From NCBI GenBank assembly GCA_002898135.1, contig BDTQ01000131.1:1-7167 (forward strand): a stretch of 7,167 bases of DNA, in the 5' to 3' direction. The stretch is from a bacterium BMS3Bbin07 (GTDB lineage: Bacteria; Nitrospirota; Thermodesulfovibrionia; Thermodesulfovibrionales; JdFR-85). The first letter of the stretch is position 1, and each line of letters begins with the position of its first letter. Shown here piece by piece: positions 1-5,573 of the stretch. Made by a program: the position numbers and the translations under genes. Under the pieces are notes generated by a model. The model did not search any database, was not told where the DNA came from, and was given only the letters and a program-made list of their open reading frames with translations.

Positions 1-4
1 CGAG

Positions 5-59
5 TCTCTCTTTCTTCCTCCCTCCTCCCCTCTTCTTTCTTTTCTTCCCTCGCCCTCCC
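5..59. repeat. Polypyrimidine/polypurine low-complexity tract
   Basis: The + strand is all C and T from 5 to 51, then continues to 59 with a single G at 52. The minus strand is therefore a purine tract with several GGG/GGGG runs. It lies beyond the stop codon of the small minus-strand ORF at 77-253. Because it is purine-only, the minus strand is open in most frames, but no start codon with a ribosome site supports a gene there. Mirror-like homopurine tracts can form triplex DNA and the G-runs could form a quadruplex; both are inferences. It could also be a low-complexity sequencing or assembly edge. Confidence 0.8.
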
Positions 60-76
60 ACAGTCCGGATATCCTC

Positions 77-253
77 TTACCTGTCAAAGGCTTGGCTCCA
101 CGGAGCATCCCCATTTCTCATAAAATCTCCTCTGCCATACTCTGCAACTGCCTCCATTGCTGATGCTTTTTTTGCAAAACAGATCAGGGTAATAGCAAGC
201 AAAAAGAAACATAAAATAACCTTTGCAATATCTTTGGATGCCTTTCTATCCAT
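77..253 (-). CDS. Small putative exported peptide, unknown function
   Basis: I do not recognise this gene. Read from the ATG at 253 it encodes 58 residues: a short basic start (MDRKASKDIAK), a hydrophobic stretch of about 16 residues (VILCFFLLAITLICFA), then KKASAMEA, which resembles a signal peptidase I site (ASA before ME). That would leave a mature peptide of about 26 residues ending in WSQAFDR. The frame stays open up to an ATG at 310, but that start would overlap the hydrolase by 37 bases. The ATG at 253 begins 20 bases after the hydrolase stop and has AAGGG just upstream, though only about 2 bases away. The context suggests co-transcription with the hydrolase. It could instead be a single-pass membrane peptide, or the remnant of a longer exported protein. 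No lipobox is evident. Confidence 0.4.
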   Translation of the reverse strand: MDRKASKDIAKVILCFFLLAITLICFAKKASAMEAVAEYGRGDFMRNGDAPWSQAFDR

Positions 254-273
254 ATCCCTTTTTTGTATGCAGG

Positions 274-798
274 CTATCGGTTCACTATCTTCTCCAGAGC
301 TCCTGTCCATACTGAATAACCTTCACCACTGAGGTGTACTCCGTCCTCAAGGAAATAATCCTTCACTGCCTTACCCTCCGTGTCTGTAAACAGCTTATAA
401 ATGTCCAGGAATCCAGCCCTTGTTTCCCCGGTCATCTCCCTGATGGATTGGTTTGCCCGTTGAATGTCTTCACCTGTTATCCACTCCAGCATGATGGGCA
501 GGATGCTGTGAGGATAGATTCCGGCTTTAGGGTAAGCTGCAGACAATTTCTCTATAATTTCCCTGTAAACATCCAGAAAATCAAAGTCTTCCATGGCCAC
601 ATTGTTCGTACCGGTCATGATGAAAACAAGGTCAGCATACGGATATTCCTTTATAATCCCGTCGAGTCTTGAAAGGAGCCCTTCCACTGTCTCTCCGGCC
701 ACACCAAGGCTTGCAACCCTGTGACCAGGGAACCTGGTCTGCCAGTCGAAAAACTCTATAAGAGAATGTCCTAAAAAGAGGATGTCCTTTGTATGCAT
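274..798 (-). CDS. SGNH/GDSL-type hydrolase (esterase/acylhydrolase family)
   Basis: This 174-residue protein is a probable serine hydrolase of the SGNH fold acting on an ester or acyl substrate; the substrate cannot be told from sequence. Block I is FLGHSLIEFFDW, with the nucleophile at Ser12. It reads GHSL where the family usually has GDSL. Block II is LGVAGET (Gly35 region). Block III is MTGTNN (residues 61-66), supplying the oxyanion-hole Asn. Block V is EDGVHLSGEGY, with Asp152 and His155 as the rest of the triad. The length is typical of compact bacterial single-domain members. There is no signal peptide, so it is probably cytoplasmic. The ATG at 798 is only 11 codons before Ser12, which suits the family; no good ribosome site is visible, the nearest AAAAGG being 17 bases away. 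It follows tRNA-Phe in the same orientation and precedes the small ORF at 77-253. Family call is confident, specific function unknown. Confidence 0.88.
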   Translation of the reverse strand: MHTKDILFLGHSLIEFFDWQTRFPGHRVASLGVAGETVEGLLSRLDGIIKEYPYADLVFIMTGTNNVAMEDFDFLDVYREIIEKLSAAYPKAGIYPHSILPIMLEWITGEDIQRANQSIREMTGETRAGFLDIYKLFTDTEGKAVKDYFLEDGVHLSGEGYSVWTGALEKIVNR

Positions 799-863
799 AT
801 GTTTATGGTTTCAGGCCTTTTATTGCCGCTTATGGAGAGTTATGGTCTGAGTCCTGTTTTTTA

Positions 864-939
864 TGGTGGGCAGGGACGGAATCGAACCGCCGACACGAGG
901 CTTTTCAGGCCTCTGCTCTACCGACTGAGCTACCTGCCC
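864..939 (-). tRNA. tRNA-Phe (anticodon GAA)
   Basis: The minus strand folds as a complete 76-nt tRNA. The acceptor stem is GGGCAGG (939-933) with CCTGCCC (874-868), followed by discriminator A and an encoded CCA (866-864). The D arm is GCTC-loop-GAGC. The anticodon arm is GAGGC-CTGAAAA-GCCTC with anticodon GAA, decoding UUC/UUU. The T arm is GGCGG-TTCGATT-CCGTC. All stems pair, with one G-U in the T stem. It is transcribed toward the SGNH hydrolase, whose start lies 65 bases downstream. I see no U-tract terminator between them. No integrase or duplicated tRNA 3' end is present, so nothing suggests an attachment site. Confidence 0.97.
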
Positions 940-1035
940 TTCCATTTGGAACAAAAACTGAATATTAAATATTAAAAACAGCGAGAGGATTGCCGTGATC
1001 CAAGGGTTAAACTCTCCTGCATATAAATAATAAAA
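940..1035. promoter_or_regulatory. Divergent intergenic region between tRNA-Phe and lnt
   Basis: This AT-rich stretch must carry the promoter for tRNA-Phe leftward and probably for lnt-prfB rightward. On the + strand TTGGAA (946-951) is followed after 18 bases by TATTAA (970-975), a weak sigma70-like match of 4/6 at each element. A tandem AATATTA repeat (961-974) puts TAATAT on the minus strand, a possible -10 for the tRNA, but I found no acceptable -35 at the right distance. Both assignments are tentative. Confidence 0.3.
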
Positions 1036-2718
1036 GTGAAAATTATGATAAAATATTTAATCAGAAAAAGGCAATTTACTATCATTGGAAAGAGGTACAT
1101 AAACAAATTGTTTAAAAATAACCTCTCAAGGTATTTTCCTGCCGTCCTCTCAGGAACAGCCCTTGTATTTGCATTTCCAACGTTCAATATATCCCTGCTT
1201 GCATGGATATGCATTGTTCCCTTTTTGATCTCCCTCTACAGGATGGATGGCTATACAGCCTTTCGTGCAGGCCTTTTTTTCGGACTACCTTATTTCTTCG
1301 GCACCCAGTCCTGGATATATTACTCAGTGAATCACTACGGCGGGGTATCTCTGCTGCCGAGCCTCCTGATAGTCCTGCTCCTAAGCCTGTATGAAAGCCT
1401 TTACACAGCCCTTTTCGGCTTTCTGTTTGCAAAGGCCGTAAAAAGAACAGACCTTCCCCTGACCATAATCGCAGCCCCGCTGTGGGGTTCCCTTGAGTAT
1501 ATACGCGGATACCTGTTTTCAGGGTTTCCCTGGTCTTTACTTGGTTATACCCAGTATAATTCTCTCCCGATTATCCAGATTTCGGATATAACAGGTGTCT
1601 ACGGGGTTTCGTTTCTCATCATCCTCGTCAATGCGTCCCTGGCAGACCTCTACTTGTTGAAGGTGCGTCAAAAGGAAAAACCCCTCTTCCCGAACTGGAA
1701 AACCCTTGCCTCCACAGCAGTCACCGTCATAGTGATCGCTGCAACCCTCCTCTACGGCGTTTATAAATTGAGGTCTACGGGCACAGGAGCGGGTGACACC
1801 AGACAGGTAAGAATCAGTATTATTCAGGGCAGCATAGAGCAGGACAGGAAATGGAACCCCGCCTATCAGAGAAAAGTCTTTAACACATATAAAAGGCTTA
1901 CAGTGGAGGCACTTAAGGAGAGTCCGGACATGGTGGTGTGGCCGGAGACTGCCCTGCCCTTTTATTTTGGCAGAGACAATGAGCAAACAACGGAGCTGAC
2001 TGAATTCGTAAAAAAATCCGGTGTCGCCCTGTTGACAGGTACAGTCATGGTGAAAACAAGACCTGTAAACAAAGATACGGATGGAAATTCAAACAACGGA
2101 TACATGCTGTCAAACAGCGCTGTTCTTATTGACAGGACTGGAAACCCGGTCTATTTTTATGATAAAATACATTTGGTGCCATTTGGTGAATATGTCCCCC
2201 TGAAAAACACCCTCTTCTTTTTAGACAAGCTCGTAGAGGGTATAGGAGACTACACACCTGGCAAGAGTTATGCCAGGGGCGATTTAAGCTGGGGGCAGTT
2301 CGGTACGATTATCTGCTATGAGGCTATTTTTCCGGGCCTTGTCAGAAAGTTTTTCAGACACGGGGGGAATCTCATTGTCAATATAACCAATGATGCCTGG
2401 TTCGGAAGGACAAATGGGCCCTATCAGCATTTTTCGATGTCGATCTTCAGGGCCGTTGAAAACAGAAAGCCCCTTGTAAGGGCGGCAAATACCGGCATAT
2501 CGGGCTTCATAGATGCAACAGGAAGGGTTTCAAGGACAACAGAACTTTTTAAAGAGACATATATAACTGAAGATATCCTGATAAACGATGATACCAGTTT
2601 TTATACAAAATATGGAGATGTATTCAGTTTTTTGAATATCATATTTACCGTACTGTTTTTTGTGAAAATATCGAATAAAGTCGGAAGAACCCAAAAATAT
2701 CAAGGAGGAGTAACATGA
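1036..2718 (+). CDS. lnt: Apolipoprotein N-acyltransferase
   Basis: Lnt transfers an acyl chain from phospholipid to the N-terminal Cys of diacylated lipoproteins in the inner membrane, the last lipoprotein maturation step before Lol sorting. The N-terminal half is strongly hydrophobic, with several membrane helices between about residues 34 and 242. A periplasmic nitrilase-like domain spans about 257-520, and one C-terminal helix lies near 529-545. The catalytic triad is visible: Glu304 in VVWPET, Lys377 in YDKIHLVPFGEY and Cys427 in IICYEAIF. The flanking Glu385 and Glu429 are also conserved. At 560 residues it is about 50 longer than E. coli Lnt. The start is uncertain: GTG 1036 gives the longest form, ATG 1045 is in frame 3 codons later, and TTG 1108 (residue 25) has AGAGG 12 bases upstream. 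No strong ribosome site precedes 1036. The 3' end overlaps prfB by 4 bases (ATGA). Confidence 0.96.
   Translation: MKIMIKYLIRKRQFTIIGKRYINKLFKNNLSRYFPAVLSGTALVFAFPTFNISLLAWICIVPFLISLYRMDGYTAFRAGLFFGLPYFFGTQSWIYYSVNHYGGVSLLPSLLIVLLLSLYESLYTALFGFLFAKAVKRTDLPLTIIAAPLWGSLEYIRGYLFSGFPWSLLGYTQYNSLPIIQISDITGVYGVSFLIILVNASLADLYLLKVRQKEKPLFPNWKTLASTAVTVIVIAATLLYGVYKLRSTGTGAGDTRQVRISIIQGSIEQDRKWNPAYQRKVFNTYKRLTVEALKESPDMVVWPETALPFYFGRDNEQTTELTEFVKKSGVALLTGTVMVKTRPVNKDTDGNSNNGYMLSNSAVLIDRTGNPVYFYDKIHLVPFGEYVPLKNTLFFLDKLVEGIGDYTPGKSYARGDLSWGQFGTIICYEAIFPGLVRKFFRHGGNLIVNITNDAWFGRTNGPYQHFSMSIFRAVENRKPLVRAANTGISGFIDATGRVSRTTELFKETYITEDILINDDTSFYTKYGDVFSFLNIIFTVLFFVKISNKVGRTQKYQGGVT
2702..2710 (+). promoter_or_regulatory. 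Strong prfB ribosome binding site inside lnt
   Basis: AAGGAGGAG lies within the last codons of lnt, 4 bases before the prfB ATG at 2715. It is an almost ideal Shine-Dalgarno sequence and fixes the prfB start. The start overlaps the lnt stop as ATGA, so translation of the two genes is probably coupled. Confidence 0.85.
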
Positions 2719-3846
2719 TTAACGAAAGAGAGATAAAAGAGGAACTCAGCACACTGAGGAATAAGATCGAAGACCTACGAGGGTATCTTTGATGTAGATT
2801 CACTGAAGAAAGAGCTCGAAAAGATAAATAACGACCTGAGCAGAGAGGACGTCTGGTCAGACCCGCGTAAGCTTAAATCCCTGCAGAAGAAAAAAGCAGT
2901 AATCGAAGACCTCGTTCTCCCCTTTTTAAACGCAACCGAAAGACTCGACTACCTCTACGAGTCTGCCGACATACTTTTTGAAGAAGAAGGGGAGCTGTTT
3001 TTAGACGAGTTTCTTGGAGAGCTTAACAGACTCAAAAAAGAGTTAGAGGTACTTGAGTTGAAACACCTCCTGTCAGGTGAGCTGGACCGGAGCAATGCCA
3101 TACTCGAGATACACCCGGGAGCAGGCGGCACGGAGAGCCAGGACTGGGCTCAGATGCTCATGAGGATGTATCTGAGGTGGGCTGAAAAGAAGGGGTTCAA
3201 GGCGGAGATTGTCGACCTCCTGCAGGGTGATGAGGCCGGTATAAAGAGTGCCACCATCACCATATCAGGGCCTTATGCGTATGGTTATCTCAGGGCAGAG
3301 GCCGGGATACACAGACTCGTAAGGATATCTCCTTTTGATGCAAACAGCAGGAGACATACCTCCTTTGTTGCCGTAATGGTCTATCCCGAGGTTGAGGACG
3401 ACATAGAGATAGAGGTTAGGGACGAGGACCTGAGGATAGATACGTTCAGGGCATCAGGTGCAGGGGGACAGCATGTAAACAAGGTCTCCTCGGCAGTCAG
3501 GATTACCCACAATCCCACGGGTATTGTGGTCGGTTGCCAGAGCGACAGGTCTCAGTACAAAAACAAGGCTACAGCCATGAAGATACTGAAGGCGAGGCTT
3601 TATGACCTGAAACTCAGTGAGCAGGAAAAAAAGATGGAAGGAATTATCGGTAACAAGAAAGAGATTGCCTGGGGTAATCAGATAAGGTCATGTGTGCTGC
3701 ATCCTTACAGGCTTATAAAAGATCACAGGACAGGGTTGGAGAAGGGAAACGTGGATGCTGTACTTGATGGTGGGATTGATGACTTTATACAGGCCTATCT
3801 GAAGATGAAGGCAAGAAAGTCTGTTTGCAGTACACAAAAAGGCTAA
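2715..3846 (+). CDS. prfB: Peptide chain release factor 2, with programmed +1 frameshift
   Basis: RF2 releases the finished chain at UGA and UAA codons on the ribosome. Codons 1-25 run from ATG 2715 to CTT 2787-2789, codon 26 in that frame is TGA (2790-2792), and the protein continues in the +1 frame from GAT 2791 to the TAA at 3844. The join gives 376 residues, against 365 in E. coli. An N-terminal helical domain comes first. Then comes the codon-recognition domain with RISPFDANSRRH, the RF2-type SPF tripeptide at 205-207, and the catalytic GAGGQHVNK loop with GGQ at 250-252. Both match E. coli numbering exactly. Residue 246, before this loop, is Ala; E. coli K-12 has an unusual, less active Thr there. 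An internal TTG at 3058 could be mistaken for the start, but it would delete the N-terminal domain. The gene follows lnt by a 4-base overlap. No clear terminator follows. Confidence 0.97.
2776..2792 (+). promoter_or_regulatory. prfB: Programmed +1 frameshift site of prfB
   Basis: The site reads CGA GGG TAT CTT TGA T. The elements of the classical prfB signal are all here: a Shine-Dalgarno-like GAGGG, the three-base TAT spacer, the slippery Leu codon CTT and an in-frame UGA at codon 26. When RF2 is scarce, the ribosome pauses at UGA and peptidyl-tRNA-Leu slips from CUU to UUU, entering the RF2 frame. This is autoregulation by the gene's own product, as known in E. coli. Two details differ from E. 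coli: the internal Shine-Dalgarno is GAGGG rather than AGGGGG, and UGA is followed by U rather than C. Confidence 0.95.
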
Positions 3847-3930
3847 AGCAGGTAGGGGATTGTCAGGTAGTGTGAATTAGTGGCCTCCAAGGGGTTGTTT
3901 TAGAGGCAAAAGAGGTGGGACCGGTGTCTC

Positions 3931-3961
3931 TCTATTACTACTTAAATACTTAAATACTTTT
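3931..3961. other. Candidate DNA unwinding element, AT-rich
   Basis: The segment is almost entirely A and T, with a tandem repeat of ACTTAAAT (3940-3947 and 3948-3955) and a third partial copy. It lies immediately beside the TAG triplet run, on the side away from the DnaA box, where duplex opening is expected to spread in origins of this design. Confidence 0.6.
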
Positions 3962-3979
3962 TAGTAGTAGTTGTAGTAG
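3962..3979 (+). other. DnaA-trio-like array
   Basis: Six consecutive triplets read TAG TAG TAG TTG TAG TAG on the + strand. Read 3' to 5' away from the neighbouring DnaA box they are GAT repeats, the form known for DnaA-trios, which guide DnaA onto single-stranded DNA. A 4-base spacer (GTGG) separates them from the box at 3984-3992, and an AT-rich element follows on the other side. Five of six triplets match exactly. Confidence 0.75.
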
Positions 3980-3983
3980 GTGG

Positions 3984-3992
3984 TGTTGATAA
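3984..3992 (-). promoter_or_regulatory. DnaA box TTATCAACA
   Basis: The + strand reads TGTTGATAA, so the box TTATCAACA is on the minus strand. It is identical to the two boxes in front of dnaA and differs from classical TTATCCACA at one base. It is the box next to the triplet array and so the likely anchor for origin opening. Confidence 0.75.
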
Positions 3993-4034
3993 GTTGAAAT
4001 GGAAGTTTTTTTCATTAAAAACAGTCTGTTAATC

Positions 4035-4043
4035 CGTTGATAA
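4035..4043 (-). promoter_or_regulatory. Imperfect DnaA box TTATCAACG
   Basis: It has the same orientation as the box at 3984-3992 and one mismatch (last base) to the local TTATCAACA form. It overlaps the left arm of the 9-bp inverted repeat at 4031-4039. Confidence 0.5.
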
Positions 4044-4065
4044 AGGTATCGATTGAGTTGTCTGT

Positions 4066-4074
4066 TTTTCCACT
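4066..4074 (+). promoter_or_regulatory. Possible weak DnaA box TTTTCCACT
   Basis: It matches the general TTWTNCACA consensus at 8 of 9 positions, failing at the last base. It lies in a T-rich stretch, so chance occurrence is plausible. Confidence 0.3.
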
Positions 4075-4141
4075 GTTTTAACAACCGGCGGCATGCGGGA
4101 AAAATTCAACAGTATACCAACGGATTTATAGCATGGTTTTC

Positions 4142-4170
4142 TTGCTTTGAACTAACAGATGATTTATAAT
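4142..4170 (+). promoter_or_regulatory. dnaA promoter, sigma70 type
   Basis: TTGCTT (4142-4147) and a perfect TATAAT (4165-4170) are separated by exactly 17 bases. Transcription should begin near 4177, giving a dnaA leader of about 60 bases that contains the palindromic DnaA boxes. Confidence 0.75.
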
Positions 4171-4180
4171 GTTGGTGAAG

Positions 4181-4211
4181 TTATCAACATTTGTTAATAG
4201 AATGTTGATAA
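4181..4211. promoter_or_regulatory. Palindromic pair of DnaA boxes in dnaA leader
   Basis: TTATCAACATT (4181-4191) and its exact complement (4201-4211) form an 11-bp inverted repeat around a 9-base centre. Each arm contains one TTATCAACA box, on + at 4181-4189 and on minus at 4203-4211. The pair begins about 4 bases after the predicted transcription start, a good position for DnaA to repress its own gene. In the mRNA the same arms could form a hairpin upstream of the ribosome site. Confidence 0.75.
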
Positions 4212-4236
4212 AGTATAAAAATATTAAGGGGATTTA

Positions 4237-5568
4237 ATGGAAACAGCAGCAATATGGGATAAGTGTCTCAAGTCTATTGACGATAAGGTAGGTGGCAGCG
4301 TATTCGAACTCTGGTTTAAGCCGATTAAACTGAAACAGATAAAGGACGACTACGTTGTGGTGGAGATACCCAACAGGTTTTACAAGGAGTGGATAGAGGA
4401 GAATTATTCGGAGATAATTCAGAATGCCTTCAGGGAGCAGACCGGACAGGAGCTCACTGTAAAGTACAAGATAGCGGAAAAGCAGGACAAGGAGGTTAAA
4501 AAGTTCGATGCCCGGATAGACAGCCGGCGCCGGGCACTCAGGAACAAGGGGGTATTTCTCAATCCAAAATACACATTTGAAGAGTTTATAGCAGGGCCGA
4601 GTAATCAGTTTGCCCATGCTGCGGCCATGAAGGTTACGGAAGCCCCGGGAAGGGCATACAATCCACTCTTCATATACGGGGGAGTCGGTCTTGGAAAGAC
4701 CCACCTCATCAATGCCATTGGTAACAGGGTTATAGACAGTATGCCGAATTTCCGTGTATTATATGTTCCTTCCGAGCAATTTACCAATGAGGTGGTGGCT
4801 GCTATCAGACATGACAAGATGGGGGAGTTGAAGGACAAGTACAGGAATGTTGATCTTCTGCTCCTTGATGACGTCCAGTTCATAGCGAACAAGACTCAGA
4901 CGCAGGAAGAGTTCTTTCATACCTTCAATGCCCTGTACGAACAGCAGAAACAGATAGTTATATCCAGTGACAGGTCTCCAAGGGACATATCGGATATAAC
5001 GGACAGGTTGAAATCGAGATTTACCATGGGCCTTATTGCTGATATTCAACTGCCGTCGGTAGAGACAAAGATGGCCATACTCTTTAAAAAAGCAGAATAT
5101 CAGAGAATACAGATTCCGCAGGACGTTGCTTACTGGCTTGCCATGAAGATTAAATCCAATATAAGGGAACTGGAAGGTTGCCTTATAAAGCTGGCTGCAC
5201 ATTCAACATTGACGGGCGTTCCGATAACCCTTGACATGGCGAAAGATGTCCTTAAGGATTTTCTTCATGATGATGAGAGACCCCTGACGGTTGAGATTAT
5301 ACAGAAGGCAGTGGCTGATTTCTATGGTATAAGGTTTCAGGAGCTGAAGACCAAAAAAAGGACGAAAGAGATTGCCCTGCCGAGACAGATTGCCATGTAT
5401 ATAAGCAGGGAGCACACAGACCTTTCCCTTAACGACATCGGGAAGAACTTTGGCGGTAAGGATCATTCCACCGTTATATATGCATGCAGGCAGATAGATA
5501 AAAGAAAAAACGCAGATGAATCCTTTAATCGTATAATAGAGAGCCTGATAAACAAAATAAAAGGTTAG
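4237..5568 (+). CDS. dnaA: Chromosomal replication initiator protein DnaA
   Basis: DnaA is the AAA+ ATPase that binds DnaA boxes, opens oriC and helps load the replicative helicase. The 443 residues show all four domains. Domain I lies at about 1-82 (WDKCLKSI, WFKPIKL, NRFYKEWIEENY). A short linker spans about 83-107. The AAA+ core starts at LNPKYTFEEF (108), with Walker A GGVGLGKTH at 148-156, Walker B LLLLDDVQF at 207-215, the arginine-finger region DRLKSRF (Arg261) and sensor 2 NIRELEG (Arg310). The C-terminal DNA-binding domain carries the signature GGKDHSTVIYACRQI at about 406-420. The length is normal for a DnaA with a short linker. ATG 4237 has AAGGGG 5 bases upstream. It is first in the dnaA-dnaN-gyrB series and is probably repressed by DnaA at 4181-4211. 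Confidence 0.99.
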   Translation: METAAIWDKCLKSIDDKVGGSVFELWFKPIKLKQIKDDYVVVEIPNRFYKEWIEENYSEIIQNAFREQTGQELTVKYKIAEKQDKEVKKFDARIDSRRRALRNKGVFLNPKYTFEEFIAGPSNQFAHAAAMKVTEAPGRAYNPLFIYGGVGLGKTHLINAIGNRVIDSMPNFRVLYVPSEQFTNEVVAAIRHDKMGELKDKYRNVDLLLLDDVQFIANKTQTQEEFFHTFNALYEQQKQIVISSDRSPRDISDITDRLKSRFTMGLIADIQLPSVETKMAILFKKAEYQRIQIPQDVAYWLAMKIKSNIRELEGCLIKLAAHSTLTGVPITLDMAKDVLKDFLHDDERPLTVEIIQKAVADFYGIRFQELKTKKRTKEIALPRQIAMYISREHTDLSLNDIGKNFGGKDHSTVIYACRQIDKRKNADESFNRIIESLINKIKG

Positions 5569-5573
5569 ATAAT
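5545..5573 (+). promoter_or_regulatory. Possible dnaN promoter at the end of dnaA
   Basis: CTGATA (5545-5550) and GATAAT (5568-5573) are 17 bases apart, matching the sigma70 consensus at 4/6 and 5/6. Transcription would start near 5580, in the middle of the palindrome at 5570-5590. AT-rich coding ends give such matches by chance, so this is tentative. Confidence 0.25.

Larger units (their letters stand above)
3847..4236. other. Probable chromosomal replication origin (oriC)
   Basis: This 390-base stretch holds no credible gene. In order it shows an unremarkable G-rich leader after prfB, an AT-rich segment (3931-3961), a run of TAG triplets (3962-3979), a DnaA box (3984-3992), two imperfect boxes (4035-4043, 4066-4074), the dnaA promoter (4142-4170) and a palindromic pair of boxes (4181-4211). 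Its place directly upstream of dnaA-dnaN-gyrB is a classical origin position. A 9-bp inverted repeat, AATCCGTTG (4031-4039) and its complement (4118-4126), and a direct repeat GATTTATA (4123-4130, 4161-4168) add further structure. That it fires as the origin is inference from layout. Confidence 0.85.

Noticed and set aside
334..672. 112-codon + strand ORF opposite the SGNH hydrolase
   Set aside because: The opposite frame contains the ordered SGNH motifs, while this one shows no recognisable feature.
864..939. tRNA-Phe as an integration site for a mobile element
   Set aside because: There is no integrase, no repeated tRNA end and no unusual gene content on either side.
793..975. 60-codon + strand ORF with the string GRNRTADTRLFRPLLYRLSYLP
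   Set aside because: It is the antisense translation of tRNA-Phe (864-939), a well-known source of false hypothetical proteins.
1184..1986. Several 60-150-codon ORFs inside lnt on other frames and strands
   Set aside because: They overlap a complete gene with conserved catalytic residues and show no domain of their own. The same holds for the antisense ORFs within dnaA, dnaN and gyrB.
2715..2846. prfB as a pseudogene because of the early in-frame TGA
   Set aside because: The TGA is at codon 26 in the conserved TAT CTT TGA context, the known regulatory frameshift rather than a disabling mutation.
3058..3846. A 262-residue RF2-like ORF starting at TTG 3058, suggesting a truncated RF
   Set aside because: The frame is open upstream to 2791 and joins the prfB ATG through the programmed frameshift. 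The full product restores the N-terminal domain and E. coli-like numbering of SPF and GGQ.
3883..3907. Possible terminator after prfB: GCCTC (3883-3887) with GAGGC (3903-3907)
   Set aside because: The stem is only 5 bp with a 15-base loop and no following U-tract.
3933..3941. A second triplet array on the minus strand (TAG TAA TAG)
   Set aside because: No DnaA box lies on its left side at the needed spacing. The similarity comes from a short inverted repeat, TACTACT (3936-3942) and AGTAGTA (3963-3969).
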